From NCBI GenBank assembly GCA_017400135.1, contig JAFPVJ010000012.1, positions 124,001 to 188,000 of the forward strand: a stretch of 64,000 nucleotides of DNA, written 5' to 3'. The number at the start of each line of letters is the position of its first letter. The first letter of the stretch is position 1. The notes below the pieces were generated by a model, which did no database searches, was not told where the DNA came from, and saw only the letters and a program-made list of their open reading frames with translations. A program made the translations under genes and the position numbers. Shown here piece by piece: positions 1-9,725 of the stretch. This DNA is from Bacteroidales bacterium. GTDB lineage: Bacteria; Bacteroidota; Bacteroidia; Bacteroidales; UBA932.

Positions 1-162
1 AGCCTCGAAGTGATCCAGGCCAGCGTGGCTTCCGCTACCAAGTATTCCTGGATCGAGTTCGATACCACTACCCTCGCGGGCAAGTATCTCAACATCCCTA
101 CCCGGAACGAGATCCCCGAGAACATCAACGAGCAGTTGATCGTCGACCTGTATTCCAAGTAG
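1..162 (+). CDS. rpsD: 30S ribosomal protein S4, C-terminal fragment
   Basis: The window opens inside a gene in frame 1 that ends at a TAG at 160-162. The last residues read IPENINEQLIVDLYSK, the usual C-terminus of Bacteroidales S4, a primary 16S rRNA-binding protein of the small subunit. The neighbours rpoA and rplQ follow directly, which is the normal end of the alpha operon. Only about 53 residues are visible; the start lies outside the window. Confidence 0.9.
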   Translation, partial: SLEVIQASVASATKYSWIEFDTTTLAGKYLNIPTRNEIPENINEQLIVDLYSK

Positions 163-187
163 CATTTAACACCAAAACAAGAACAAT

Positions 188-1195
188 ATGGCAATCTTAG
201 CATTTCAAAAACCCGACAAGGTGATCATGCTCGAGAGCACCGATACCGTCGGCCGCTTCGAATTCAGGCCCCTTGAGCCCGGATACGGCCAGACCATCGG
301 CAACGCCCTCCGGCGCATCTTGCTGGCTTCTCTGGAAGGCTTTGCGATCAGCCAGATCAAGATCTCGGGCGTGAACCACGAGTTCGCGACCATCCCGGGC
401 GTGATCGAAGGCATGCAGGCCATCATCCTCAACCTCAAGCAGGTCCGGCTCAAGAGGATGGTCGAGACGGTCGATACCGAGACCGCCAACATCGTCATCA
501 GCGGCAAGCAGGAATTCACTGCCGAGGATATTTCCAAGGGATTGTCTTCTTTCAAGGTGTTGAATCCCGAGCAGCACATCTGCTCTCTCGAACCTTCCGT
601 CAAACTCGAAATCACCCTCGTGATCACCAAGGGCCGCGGCTTCGTGCCCGCCGAGGAGAACCGGGATGAGAACACGCCGATCGGAACCATCCCCGTGGAT
701 GCCATCTACACTCCGATCCGCAAAGTCAACTGGACGGTCGAGAACTGGCGTGTCGAGCAGAAGACCGACTACGAGAAACTGAACCTGGAGGTCGAGACCG
801 ACGGTTCCATTTCTCCGAATGCGGCCCTGCAGGACGCCGCGAACATTCTCATCTATCACTTCAAGCTCTTCACCGACGACAAGAAGCTCTCCATCGAGAG
901 CACCGTCGAGGCCGAGAGCAAGGAGCTGGACGAGGAATCCCTCCGGATGAGGCATCTCCTCCTGACCAAGCTCTCCGACATGGGTCTGTCGGTCCGTGCG
1001 TTCAACTGCCTCAAGGCGGCTGACATCGACACCTTCGCCGACCTCGTTTCCTACAGCAGGGCCGAGCTCATGAAATTCCGGAACTTCGGCAGGAAGTCCC
1101 TCTCCGAGATCGATATCCTCATCGACAAGATGAAGCTTTCGTTCGGAATGGATGTCACGAAGTATAACATTGAACCCAAGAAAAAGAATATCTAG
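188..1195 (+). CDS. rpoA: DNA-directed RNA polymerase alpha subunit
   Basis: 335 residues, normal length for the family. The N-terminal dimerisation and assembly domain carries [18 protein letters not shown] near residues 32-49. The C-terminal alpha-CTD contains [15 protein letters not shown] and [12 protein letters not shown], the helix-hairpin-helix that binds UP elements and activators. It lies 25 bp after rpsD and 2 bp before rplQ, so it is transcribed within the alpha operon. The ATG follows an A-rich leader without a Shine-Dalgarno sequence, as is usual in this phylum. Confidence 0.99.
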   Translation: MAILAFQKPDKVIMLESTDTVGRFEFRPLEPGYGQTIGNALRRILLASLEGFAISQIKISGVNHEFATIPGVIEGMQAIILNLKQVRLKRMVETVDTETANIVISGKQEFTAEDISKGLSSFKVLNPEQHICSLEPSVKLEITLVITKGRGFVPAEENRDENTPIGTIPVDAIYTPIRKVNWTVENWRVEQKTDYEKLNLEVETDGSISPNAALQDAANILIYHFKLFTDDKKLSIESTVEAESKELDEESLRMRHLLLTKLSDMGLSVRAFNCLKAADIDTFADLVSYSRAELMKFRNFGRKSLSEIDILIDKMKLSFGMDVTKYNIEPKKKNI

Positions 1196-1197
1196 CA

Positions 1198-1704
1198 ATG
1201 AGGCACAATAAATCAGTCAATCATCTTGGCAGAAAGAGCGGCCACCGCAAAGCGCTCCTTTCCAATATGGCGTGTTCCCTGATCCTCAACAAGCGGATCA
1301 TCACCACCGAGGCGAAAGCGAAGGCTCTGAAGCAGTATGTGGAGCCCTTGATCACTAAGTCGAAAGAGGATACCACCCACTCCCGTCGCGTAGTTTTCAG
1401 CTACCTGAAGGACAAGAACGCCACGGCCGAGCTGTTCCGTACGGTCGCTCCGAAGGTTGCGAACCGTCCGGGCGGATACACCCGCGTGCTGCACGTCGGT
1501 TTCCGTCAGGGTGACGCCGCCGAAATGGCTCTCATCGAGCTGGTCGACTTCAACGAGGCCGCCCTGGCCACCGCGCCCGAGAAGAAGGCTGCGAAGAAGG
1601 GCACCCGCCGCAGCGCGAAGAAGGCCGCTCCCGCCACCGAGGCTCCTGCCGTGGAGGCTCCCGTAGCGGAGGCTCCCGCGGCCGAGGAAGCTCAGGCGGA
1701 GTAG
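1198..1704 (+). CDS. rplQ: 50S ribosomal protein L17
   Basis: 168 residues. Residues 1 to about 115 are the conserved L17 fold, with [20 protein letters not shown] at the N-terminus and the [22 protein letters not shown] segment as landmarks. Residues 120-168 are a low-complexity tail of Ala, Glu, Pro and Lys that is longer than in Proteobacteria; such tails are common in Bacteroidota L17 and are probably disordered. It is the last gene of the alpha operon and is followed by a hairpin terminator. Confidence 0.98.
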   Translation: MRHNKSVNHLGRKSGHRKALLSNMACSLILNKRIITTEAKAKALKQYVEPLITKSKEDTTHSRRVVFSYLKDKNATAELFRTVAPKVANRPGGYTRVLHVGFRQGDAAEMALIELVDFNEAALATAPEKKAAKKGTRRSAKKAAPATEAPAVEAPVAEAPAAEEAQAE

Positions 1705-1719
1705 TTTCCAATCGAGACG

Positions 1720-1750
1720 AAAGGGGGCGGCCGAAAGGTTGCCCCCCTTT
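1720..1750 (+). terminator. Rho-independent-type terminator after rplQ
   Basis: An A-rich, G-rich arm (1720-1732) pairs with a C-rich arm ending in TTT (1737-1750) across a GAAA tetraloop at 1733-1736, with one extra C bulged. The T tract after the stem is short and interrupted, so termination may be partial. The hairpin separates the ribosomal operon from the pyrophosphatase gene, whose start is only 14 bp downstream. Confidence 0.6.
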
Positions 1751-1763
1751 AGCATTTTAATCT

Positions 1764-3965
1764 ATGAATCCTTTATTTTACGCAGTTCCTGCCGCGTCCG
1801 TCCTGGCGCTGGCATTCGCATATATCTTCTTCCGCCAGATGATGAAGGAGGAAGAAGGGACCCCCACCATGAAGCAGATCGCCCAGTACGTCCGTGAGGG
1901 CGCGATGGCGTATCTGAAGCAGCAGTACAAGGTCGTCGTGATCGTGTTCGTGATCCTGGCCCTGTTCTTCGCGCTGCTCGCCTATGTGTTCCACGTCCAG
2001 AATCCCTGGGTTCCGTTCGCTTTCCTGACCGGCGGTTTCTTCTCCGGCCTGGCTGGATTCATCGGGATGAAGACCGCGACCTTCGCGTCCGGCCGCACCG
2101 CCAACGCCGCCCGCCGCAGCCTCAATTCGGGGCTGAAGGTGGCCTTCCGCAGCGGCGCCGTGATGGGCCTGACCGTCGTCGGCCTCGGCCTGCTGGACAT
2201 TGCGATCTGGTTCCTCATCCTCAACGCCTTCGTCGATGCTTCGGAGGCCCAGAAGCTCGTCGTCATCACCACGACGATGCTGACCTTCGGCATGGGTGCT
2301 TCGACGCAGGCCCTCTTCGCCCGTGTGGGCGGTGGCATCTACACCAAGGCCGCCGACGTGGGTGCGGACCTGGTCGGCAAGGTCGAGACCGATCTGCCCG
2401 AGGATGATCCCCGCAATCCCGCCACCATCGCCGACAACGTCGGTGACAATGTCGGCGACGTCGCCGGCATGGGTGCGGACCTGTATGAGAGCTACTGCGG
2501 TTCCATCCTTTCCACTATGGCTCTGGGCGCCTCCGCCTTCTATGCGGTCGGCCCTGATATGCAGATGAAGGCGATCCTCGCCCCCATGCTCATCGCCGCC
2601 ATCGGCGTGCTGCTGTCCATCCTCAGCATTTTCACCGTGCGCACCAAGGAAGGCGCCGGCATGGCCCAACTCCTCAAGTCGATGAGTGTGGGTACCAACC
2701 TAGCCGCCGCCCTCAGTGCAGTCGCCACCTTCGGCGTGCTCTACCTCCTCGGCTTCGAGAACTGGTGGCAGCTCAGCTTCTCCGTCGTCGCCGGCCTGAC
2801 CGCGGGCGTCGTGATCGGCAAGGCGACCGAATACTATACGTCACACTCCTATAAGCCCACGCAGAAACTGGCGGAGGCTTCCCAGACCGGTCCCGCGACC
2901 GTGATCATCAGCGGCGTGGGCCTCGGTATGATTTCCACGGCCATTCCGGTCATTGCGATCGCCGTGGCCATCATCCTGGCTTACCTCTGCGCCATCGGTT
3001 TCGATGTGAGGGACATGCTTTCCCCTGAGAACCTGTCGAAGGGTCTCTACGGCGTCGCAATCGCGGCCGTCGGTATGCTCTCCACCCTGGGTATCACCCT
3101 CGCCACGGACGCCTACGGACCGATCGCCGACAATGCCGGCGGCAACGCCCAGATGTCCGAACTCGAGCCCGAGGTGCGCGAGCGCACGGACGTCCTGGAC
3201 GCCCTCGGCAACACCACCGCCGCGACCGGCAAGGGTTTCGCTATCGGTTCCGCGGCTCTGACCGCCCTCGCTCTGCTGGCTTCCTACATCGAGGAAATCA
3301 AGATCGCCCTCGACCGCACGGGCGAGATGGTCAACGGCGTGGCCGGCAAGGTCGACGCCGCGAGTGCCAGCATCCTGGACATCCTCAACAATTACCACGT
3401 CTCCCTGATGAATCCGGCGGTCCTCGCCGGCGTGTTCGTCGGTGCGATGATGGCTTTCCTGTTCTGCGGCATGACGATGAACGCCGTCGGCCGTGCGGCC
3501 GGCAAGATGGTCATCGAGGTGCGTCGTCAGTTCCGGGAGATCAAGGGCATCCTGACCGGAGAAGGCACGCCCGACTACAAGCGTTGCGTGGAGATTTCCA
3601 CCAAGGCCGCCCAGCACGAGATGCTGGTGCCCGCCTTCACCGCCATCCTCGTGCCCGTCGCGACGGGTTGCATCCTGGGAGTTGCGGGTGTCCTGGGCCT
3701 GCTGATCGGCGGCCTCGGCGCCGGCTTCGTCCTGGCGGTGTTCATGTCCAATTCGGGCGGCGCCTGGGACAATGCCAAGAAGTTCGTCGAGGAAGGCCAC
3801 TTCGGTGGCAAGAACTCCGACAGCCACCACGCCACGGTCGTGGGTGACACGGTCGGTGATCCTTTCAAAGACACTTCAGGCCCGTCACTCAACATCCAGA
3901 TCAAGCTGATGAGCATGGTCAGCATCGTGATGGCCGGCCTGACGGTCGCGTTCCACCTGCTCTAG
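1764..3965 (+). CDS. hppA: Membrane-bound ion-translocating pyrophosphatase, K+-dependent type
   Basis: 733 residues with about 16 predicted membrane helices. The protein couples hydrolysis of pyrophosphate to pumping of H+ and/or Na+ across the inner membrane. The pyrophosphate site is visible as the [11 protein letters not shown] and [19 protein letters not shown] segments and, near the C-terminus, [12 protein letters not shown] and [14 protein letters not shown]. At residues 482-487 the motif is GNTTAA; Ala at 486, rather than Lys, is the marker of the K+-requiring class. Whether the ion is H+, Na+ or both cannot be settled from the sequence alone. The stop codon lies in a CTAG shared with the stop of the convergent sialidase gene. 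Confidence 0.96.
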   Translation: MNPLFYAVPAASVLALAFAYIFFRQMMKEEEGTPTMKQIAQYVREGAMAYLKQQYKVVVIVFVILALFFALLAYVFHVQNPWVPFAFLTGGFFSGLAGFIGMKTATFASGRTANAARRSLNSGLKVAFRSGAVMGLTVVGLGLLDIAIWFLILNAFVDASEAQKLVVITTTMLTFGMGASTQALFARVGGGIYTKAADVGADLVGKVETDLPEDDPRNPATIADNVGDNVGDVAGMGADLYESYCGSILSTMALGASAFYAVGPDMQMKAILAPMLIAAIGVLLSILSIFTVRTKEGAGMAQLLKSMSVGTNLAAALSAVATFGVLYLLGFENWWQLSFSVVAGLTAGVVIGKATEYYTSHSYKPTQKLAEASQTGPATVIISGVGLGMISTAIPVIAIAVAIILAYLCAIGFDVRDMLSPENLSKGLYGVAIAAVGMLSTLGITLATDAYGPIADNAGGNAQMSELEPEVRERTDVLDALGNTTAATGKGFAIGSAALTALALLASYIEEIKIALDRTGEMVNGVAGKVDAASASILDILNNYHVSLMNPAVLAGVFVGAMMAFLFCGMTMNAVGRAAGKMVIEVRRQFREIKGILTGEGTPDYKRCVEISTKAAQHEMLVPAFTAILVPVATGCILGVAGVLGLLIGGLGAGFVLAVFMSNSGGAWDNAKKFVEEGHFGGKNSDSHHATVVGDTVGDPFKDTSGPSLNIQIKLMSMVSIVMAGLTVAFHLL

Positions 3966-5083
3966 CGGAGCAGTTTCCTGAGTAACCGGCGGGGGATACG
4001 GGCAAAAACAATGTCGTATCCTCCGTCGGAACTGTTTGTGCCGTCCTCATAGAGGATGCCGACATCTCCGTTCTTGAACGCCACCATCGTGGAATAGGCT
4101 GCCGAGCCGGGCTGGAGGGTCAGAATGTCCTTCCAGGAATCGCCCCCGTCGGCGCTGACGGCCAGGGTCAGGCCCTTGCGCGTCTCTTTTTCCTTGATAT
4201 AGGAATGCAGGATCAGGCCTTTCCCCCAAGGGAGAATGTCACCGTTGCAGTTGTTCGCCACCAGGCCTTCGGCGGGACGCGTCCCTTCCCATTGCCAGAC
4301 GCCGTCTTTGTCCTTGACGGCCGTGTTGATCCAGCGCGGGCCGTAGAATCCGGGGCGGCAGCTGACCAGCAGGCGTCCGTCCGGCAGCAGGGCCAGTTTG
4401 GATTCGTCACCGATGCTTGCGACCGGCCCGGCCTGCAGCGTCCAGGTCTGTCCCTCATCCTTCGAATAGAACAGATGCGGCTGGATTGGCCAGGGAACGG
4501 GCATGGGATCGGGATAGTCGTGGTCCAGCACGGCGGCCATCAATAGAATGTCGCCGTCCGCATCTACGATTCCCTTGCCGGAAGTCGCGAAAGCGCTGTG
4601 AATCGTATCCGGGAAAGGGATCAGCCGGGGCTCGCTCCAGGTCACGCCGCCGTCTTCGCTGACGCTCAGGGCGGTATGGGTCAGACCCCTTCTGAATCCG
4701 GCACGGCCTCTGCCGGGAGCCATCAGACAGAGGATCTTGCCGCTGCGGGTCAGCGTCAGGGATGCATCTCCGAATCCAAATCCGAGATATCGGGTCGTAT
4801 CGCCCCGGGCGATGAAGGTCTGGGGGCTCCAGGTCCGTCCGCCGTCCGTGCTGCGGCGCGTGCTGATGTCGATGCTGGTGCTACGATAGCCCAAGTCGGC
4901 CAGGGACTCGTAGCGGCGGTCGACCACGGCCACGACGTTCTCGTCGCGGTCCAGCGTCATGGCCGGAATGCGGTAGAAATGGCAGGAATCGCTGCCTTCG
5001 GCGAAGACCACCGTGCGCTCGATGACAGGTTCGGCGCAGCCGCATACCAGGAGGCAGACGGCCAGTGAAAACAACTTTCTCAT
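3962..5083 (-). CDS. Exo-alpha-sialidase (GH33-like), lipoprotein
   Basis: 373 residues with a lipoprotein signal ending LLVCGC (Cys16), so probably on the cell surface or periplasm. The six-bladed sialidase propeller shows the YRIP motif at 37-40 with its substrate-carboxylate Arg38, and four Asp boxes (STDGGRTW 78-85, SEDGGVTW 142-149, SKDEGQTW 207-214, SADGGDSW 310-317). GDESKL at about 225-230 supplies the likely catalytic Glu and SCRPGF the second Arg (243). The third triad Arg is not obvious, so the exact sialic-acid substrate is uncertain. It starts 10 bp after the NagB-like/PIG-L gene and is the last gene of a minus-strand run. Confidence 0.85.
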   Translation of the reverse strand: MRKLFSLAVCLLVCGCAEPVIERTVVFAEGSDSCHFYRIPAMTLDRDENVVAVVDRRYESLADLGYRSTSIDISTRRSTDGGRTWSPQTFIARGDTTRYLGFGFGDASLTLTRSGKILCLMAPGRGRAGFRRGLTHTALSVSEDGGVTWSEPRLIPFPDTIHSAFATSGKGIVDADGDILLMAAVLDHDYPDPMPVPWPIQPHLFYSKDEGQTWTLQAGPVASIGDESKLALLPDGRLLVSCRPGFYGPRWINTAVKDKDGVWQWEGTRPAEGLVANNCNGDILPWGKGLILHSYIKEKETRKGLTLAVSADGGDSWKDILTLQPGSAAYSTMVAFKNGDVGILYEDGTNSSDGGYDIVFARIPRRLLRKLLR

Positions 5084-5093
5084 AGACTGTTTG

Positions 5094-7028
5094 TTAAAGC
5101 GTCAGTTTCAGGAAAACCTCAATGGCTTGATATTCGGCCATGCCGAGCGAATCGTAGAGCTTGGCCGTGTTCTGCGTACGCTCCTCGGCCCGCTGCCAGA
5201 ACTCGCGGGGATCTTCGCCCGGGAAGGGGACGATGTCCTTCTGCGAAAGGTGGCGGAAGATGGAATGACGCTTCTCGATCATCTCGCTGGGGCTGATCGG
5301 TACGGCCATGTCCACGCTGCCGAGCTCCCACTCCATCCACGCGCCGCGGTACAGCCAGATCGTCGTGTCGGCGAGCCAGTCCTGCCCTTCTTCCTTCAGC
5401 TGCTCGATGGCTTCCAGGGCCGCTTCCGTACAGACTCGGTGCGTGCCGTGCGGGTCCGCCAGGTCGCCCGCCATGTAGATCTGGTCCGGGTGTAGTTCGC
5501 TGATCAGTTCCTTGATGATATCCACATCCTTCTGCGTGCGCGGGAGTTTGGTCACGCCGCCGGACTCGTAGAAAGGCAGGTTGAGGAAATGGATGCAACT
5601 GCTCTTCAGCCCGAAGGAATGGACGGCGCCGCGCGCCTCGCTCCGGCGGATGGCCGCCTTGAGAGCCAACAGTTCCTTCGGCTCCGGTGCACCGGGAATC
5701 TTGGAGGAAATGAGGTCATGCACTTCCTTGACCCGGTCTCCCAGGCCCAGCTGGCGGGCTGCGTCCATGTGCTGCATCACGACATCGTCATGGACCGCCA
5801 GGTCGCCGGAGGTCTGGTAAGCCACATGGACATTGTGTCCCTGGGAGACGAGACGGATGAACGTGCCGCCCATCGAGATAACGTCATCGTCCGGGTGCGG
5901 GGAGAAGATGAGGACCGTCTTGGGGAAAGGCTTCGAGGCGACGGGACGCGTCGAATCGTCGGCGTCCGGCTTGCCGCCCGGCCAGCCCGTGATGGTATGC
6001 TGGAGGTCGTTGAAGACCTCGATGTTGATCTTGTCGTAGGGGCCGAACTTGTCCAGGAGTTCGCCCAGCGAATTCTCCAGATAATCCTGCTGGGTAAGCT
6101 TCAGGATCGGCTTCCCGACCGTCTGGCAGAGCCACACGACGGCTTTCCGCTTGAATTTCGTCGTCCATCCGCAGGGACCGACCAGCCAGGGCGCCTCGAT
6201 CCGGGACAACTGCTCACCGGCGGTCTGGTCCACATAGAGGGAGATGTTGTCGTGGCGCTGGAAGAAGGAGGCGGGGAAGGTGGGGTCGACGGGACGCTCG
6301 ACGATCTGCTTGACCATCTCGGTCTTGTTCTCGCCCCAGGCCATCAGGATGATCTGCCGGGCGCTCATCATCGTGGAGATACCCATCGTGATCGCCGTCT
6401 TGGGGGTATCCTGGATGGAACCGTTGAAGTTCTTCGCCTGCCGCTTGCGGGAATTGTAGGACAGGGCCACGACGTGTGTCCGGCTTTGGAACGATGCACC
6501 CACTTCATTGAAGCCGATCTGCCCGTGAGGACCGATGCCGACGACGAGGAGGTCCAGACCGTGCGCCAGCTTGTCAAACTCCGCGCAGTATTCCGACACC
6601 TTGGCCTGGGGGACCGTCCCGTCGGGAATGAATACGTTCTCTTCCTTGACATCCACCAGATCCAGGAACTCCCGGTGCAGCCGGTGGGTGTGGCTCTGGG
6701 CCTCGATCCCGGTGGTAGGATAGTATTCGGCGATGGAGAACACCTGCACGTCGGCAAAGGAGATCTCGCCCTTTTTGTATTTCTTGACCAGGGATTGGTA
6801 TACGGAGGACGGGGTCCGGCCCGTGGACAGACCCAACTTGAACGGGCGTGTCTCGCCCGAAGCGCGGTGGGCTGTGATCGCACGGATGATCACGTCCGCG
6901 ATGTCGCGGCTCGCGACGGTCGCGTCCGCATAGATTTCAGTCTGAATCCGTTCCCGGCTGTGAAGGATTCCCTTGGGAAGGTCTTTTTCGATGAGGCCGC
7001 CTTCGCGCGGCAGGATGAAGTGCTTCAT
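5094..7028 (-). CDS. NagB-like (degenerate) / PIG-L deacetylase fusion
   Basis: 644 residues, two domains. Residues about 25-285 follow glucosamine-6-phosphate deaminase (NagB). Residues about 370-640 are a PIG-L (LmbE) zinc deacetylase with FSPHPDDD at 375-382 and DPHGTH at 525-530, the expected metal ligands. In the NagB half the positions of the E. coli catalytic residues Asp72, Asp141 and His143 read Ala100 (SIAEYY), His168 and Gln170 (GPHGQIGFNE); only Glu175 matches. I recall the same fusion, annotated as NagB, in Bacteroides. The deacetylase half looks active, while the first half probably binds an amino-sugar phosphate without deaminating it. It lies 38 bp after the symporter and 10 bp before the sialidase. 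Confidence 0.8.
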   Translation of the reverse strand: MKHFILPREGGLIEKDLPKGILHSRERIQTEIYADATVASRDIADVIIRAITAHRASGETRPFKLGLSTGRTPSSVYQSLVKKYKKGEISFADVQVFSIAEYYPTTGIEAQSHTHRLHREFLDLVDVKEENVFIPDGTVPQAKVSEYCAEFDKLAHGLDLLVVGIGPHGQIGFNEVGASFQSRTHVVALSYNSRKRQAKNFNGSIQDTPKTAITMGISTMMSARQIILMAWGENKTEMVKQIVERPVDPTFPASFFQRHDNISLYVDQTAGEQLSRIEAPWLVGPCGWTTKFKRKAVVWLCQTVGKPILKLTQQDYLENSLGELLDKFGPYDKINIEVFNDLQHTITGWPGGKPDADDSTRPVASKPFPKTVLIFSPHPDDDVISMGGTFIRLVSQGHNVHVAYQTSGDLAVHDDVVMQHMDAARQLGLGDRVKEVHDLISSKIPGAPEPKELLALKAAIRRSEARGAVHSFGLKSSCIHFLNLPFYESGGVTKLPRTQKDVDIIKELISELHPDQIYMAGDLADPHGTHRVCTEAALEAIEQLKEEGQDWLADTTIWLYRGAWMEWELGSVDMAVPISPSEMIEKRHSIFRHLSQKDIVPFPGEDPREFWQRAEERTQNTAKLYDSLGMAEYQAIEVFLKLTL

Positions 7029-7066
7029 ATACGATGGACTTGAAACACAAATTTAAGAAAAATATA

Positions 7067-8467
7067 TCATTTCCGGACCGATTGCTCGTACTCCTTCAGC
7101 GCCCGGATGGCCTGCGGGCAGAGGAGGAGCAGGGCGATGACGTTGATCCATGCCGTGATGCCGACTCCCACGTCGCCCAGCTGCCAGATGACGCCGGCTT
7201 CGCGCAGGGAGCCGAAGACGACCATGCCCAGCAGCAGGAAACGGAAGACCCAGATGCAGGCCTTTTCGGCTTTTTGCCGGTCGGGTCGGCCTTCGAAGAA
7301 GCTGATGATGCTGGTCTCCCCGTAGAAATAATAAGCCATCACGGTGGTGAATACGAAGAAGACCAGCGCGATGCTGACAAAGGTGCTGCCGAAACCCGGC
7401 AGGACCGTGTCCACGGCGGCCTGGGTGAAGCCGACGTAGTTTTCGCCCAGGGCGGGGGAGCCTGCGAAAATCATCCGGCCCGTCGCTGCGTCGAAGATAT
7501 TATAGCAGCCCGAGCAGAGGATCATCAGCGCTGTCGCGGTACAGACCAGCAGGGTGTCCACATAGACCGAGAACGCCTGCGCGAGGCCCTGCTTCGCAGG
7601 ATGCGAGACGGCGGCTGAAGCGGAAACGATAGCCCCGCCGCCCTGTCCGGCCTCGTTGGAGAAGATGCCCCGCTTGACCCCCATCATGATGGTGGAACCG
7701 ATGATGCCTCCGGTCACGGAATCCATGCCGAAGGCCCCTTTGATGATAGCGCCGAAAACTGCCGGCACGGCATCGAGGTGGTGGATGATGACGACGATCG
7801 CGAGGATGATGTATCCCAGCGCCATGAAGGGCGTGACAATGGAGGCCACGCGGGCGATGCTCTTGATGCCTCCGATGATCACGAGTCCCAGCAGGAAGGC
7901 CAGCCCGAGTCCGGACACGACCGGCGGCAGGTGGAAGGTGTTGCCCATCGCGCCCGCCATGCCGTTGGCCTGCACGGTTGGCAGGAGTGTTCCATACCCG
8001 ATAAGGCAGAGAATGGAGAAGAGAACGCCCAGCCAGGGCGCTTTCAGGCCCTTGCTGATATAGCTGGCCGGCCCTCCGCGGTAGCCGGACGCGTGATGGA
8101 ACTTATACTGCTGGGCCAGCGTGGACTCCACGAAAGCCGTGGAAGCGCCGAAAAAGGCGATGATCCACATCCAGAAGATGGCGCCCGGCCCGCCGAGGGC
8201 GATGGCCGTAGCCACGCCGACGATGTTTCCCGTTCCTACCCGGCCGGACAAGGCCACGCAGAAGGCTTCAAAAGAGGATATGCCGTGCTTGCTTCCGTCC
8301 TCCGCCTTCTCGCTGCTGGCGAATAGCGAGCGGATCATCAGTCCGAATCGCCGCACCTGCACGAAGCGGGTGCGCAGGGAGAAATACAACCCTGCCCCCA
8401 CCAGCAGCACCACCAGCGCGGGACTCCACACGATGCCGTTCAGGACGGAAACAATCTTCTCAAACAT
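7067..8467 (-). CDS. Sodium:alanine/glycine symporter (AGCS family)
   Basis: 466 residues, around ten or eleven membrane helices. The family signature GRVGTGNIVGVATAIALGG is present in the first third, followed by GGPGAIFWMWIIAFFG. The C-terminal part keeps the family's FVFTTVMAYYFYGE segment. AGCS proteins import alanine, glycine or related small amino acids with Na+. It starts 2 bp after the serine hydrolase stop and precedes the NagB-like/PIG-L gene, so it may take up an amino acid released from peptidoglycan or glycopeptides; that link is inferred. Confidence 0.93.
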   Translation of the reverse strand: MFEKIVSVLNGIVWSPALVVLLVGAGLYFSLRTRFVQVRRFGLMIRSLFASSEKAEDGSKHGISSFEAFCVALSGRVGTGNIVGVATAIALGGPGAIFWMWIIAFFGASTAFVESTLAQQYKFHHASGYRGGPASYISKGLKAPWLGVLFSILCLIGYGTLLPTVQANGMAGAMGNTFHLPPVVSGLGLAFLLGLVIIGGIKSIARVASIVTPFMALGYIILAIVVIIHHLDAVPAVFGAIIKGAFGMDSVTGGIIGSTIMMGVKRGIFSNEAGQGGGAIVSASAAVSHPAKQGLAQAFSVYVDTLLVCTATALMILCSGCYNIFDAATGRMIFAGSPALGENYVGFTQAAVDTVLPGFGSTFVSIALVFFVFTTVMAYYFYGETSIISFFEGRPDRQKAEKACIWVFRFLLLGMVVFGSLREAGVIWQLGDVGVGITAWINVIALLLLCPQAIRALKEYEQSVRK

Positions 8468-8469
8468 GG

Positions 8470-9705
8470 CTATTCCGTGCGGCCGGTATAGGCATTGACG
8501 CTCGTATCAATCTCCGAGTCGAAGAAGGCCTGCTGCGCTTTGGCCAGCGGGTCATTCCAGGGCTGGGGGCCTCCGTTGGACTGGATCACCCACAGCTTGA
8601 GCTGCTTCTTGTGCCAGTTGACGGAGCAGTTGGTACCCCAGGCGCCGCCGTGACCGAACCAGGCATCCTCCGTATCTTCTTTGGGGGCGCTGAGTCCCAG
8701 GGAATAGCCGCCCATTTCCTGCGGCCGGCTGGTAACGGCGAGAAGATTCTTGACCGTTTCCTCCTGGAGGATCCTCACGCCGTTGTCGCCGAGCCCCAGG
8801 TTCATGAGCATCTTATAGAATTTCAGCTGGTCCCGGGCGGTTGTCCAGAGACCGGCGCCGGCCGATGCGAAGACATGCGAGTCATTGTAGGGGCGCTGCT
8901 GGTTACCGTTTTCCGAGACATACCGGGCAGGCTTGCCTTCGATATACTGATACATTTCGATCTGGCGGGTAAGCTGCTCGTCCGTAGGCCAGAAGGTCGA
9001 GGACGTCATGCCCAGCGGATCGAGGACTTCCTGCTTGAGATAGTCTTCCCATTTCATCCCGGTCACTTCAGCCACGACCGCCGCGGCGATGTCGATGCCG
9101 GTGTTGGAATACTGGTCCTTCGTGCCCGGCTCGAACAGGATGGGTGAACTGGCTGCAATCGTCGCCGTCTGGCGCAGGGGTGCACCGCCGGACCATCCTC
9201 CGCCGCGGACGTCGGAACGCTTGGCGCTGATTTCGAACGGGAAACCGCCGGTGTGGTTGAGGCACATGCGGACCGTCAACTCATTCTTGGCCTTTTTCAG
9301 CACTTTTGTGTCTTCCGTCTGATCGCTCAGGATCCACAGTTCCTTGAACTCCGGCAGGTACTTCGATACGGGATCGTCCAATCCCAGTTTGCCCTCTTCG
9401 ACGAGCTTGGCCACGGTGACGCCGCAGAAGCCCTTGGTCTGGGAGCATTGCATGTAGGGATCGTCGAGCGTGATCGGACGTTCCGCCGCTACGTCGGCAA
9501 AACCGATGCAACAGGTCTCCTGGACACCGTCCTTGTAAAGGATGCTGATCGCGCCGGGCAACTCCCCGCGTTCGACGTAAGGGGCAATCGCATCATGGAC
9601 GAATGTGGTTCCCGAATCGACGACGGGATTCTCTTCGACGGGCTTGGTGGCGCGGCAGCCCAGCATCAGGGCAGAAGCGGCCAGGATCAATAATAATTTT
9701 CTCAT
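8470..9705 (-). CDS. Serine hydrolase, beta-lactamase/class C-like, lipoprotein
   Basis: 411 residues with a lipoprotein signal (LMLGC, Cys17). The penicillin-binding-protein/esterase fold is indicated by Ser88-Gln-Thr-Lys91 (SxxK), a YSN triad in DQYSNTG and an HGG motif in WFGHGGAWGT. Proteins of this type include esterases, D-aminopeptidases and D,D-peptidases as well as beta-lactamases, so resistance should not be assumed. It lies 20 bp after the leucine-rich lipoprotein and 2 bp before the AGCS symporter; a peptide or ester released outside the cell could feed that transporter. Confidence 0.85.
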   Translation of the reverse strand: MRKLLLILAASALMLGCRATKPVEENPVVDSGTTFVHDAIAPYVERGELPGAISILYKDGVQETCCIGFADVAAERPITLDDPYMQCSQTKGFCGVTVAKLVEEGKLGLDDPVSKYLPEFKELWILSDQTEDTKVLKKAKNELTVRMCLNHTGGFPFEISAKRSDVRGGGWSGGAPLRQTATIAASSPILFEPGTKDQYSNTGIDIAAAVVAEVTGMKWEDYLKQEVLDPLGMTSSTFWPTDEQLTRQIEMYQYIEGKPARYVSENGNQQRPYNDSHVFASAGAGLWTTARDQLKFYKMLMNLGLGDNGVRILQEETVKNLLAVTSRPQEMGGYSLGLSAPKEDTEDAWFGHGGAWGTNCSVNWHKKQLKLWVIQSNGGPQPWNDPLAKAQQAFFDSEIDTSVNAYTGRTE

Positions 9706-9725
9706 GGTAAGGACTTTGTTTTGTT

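Noticed and set aside
5094..7028. Functional glucosamine-6-phosphate deaminase (nagB)
   Set aside because: Three of the four classical catalytic positions are substituted, so the symbol was withheld.
8470..9705. Beta-lactamase conferring antibiotic resistance
   Set aside because: SxxK, YxN and HGG are shared by esterases and peptidases, and the lipoprotein signal plus catabolic neighbours do not suggest resistance.
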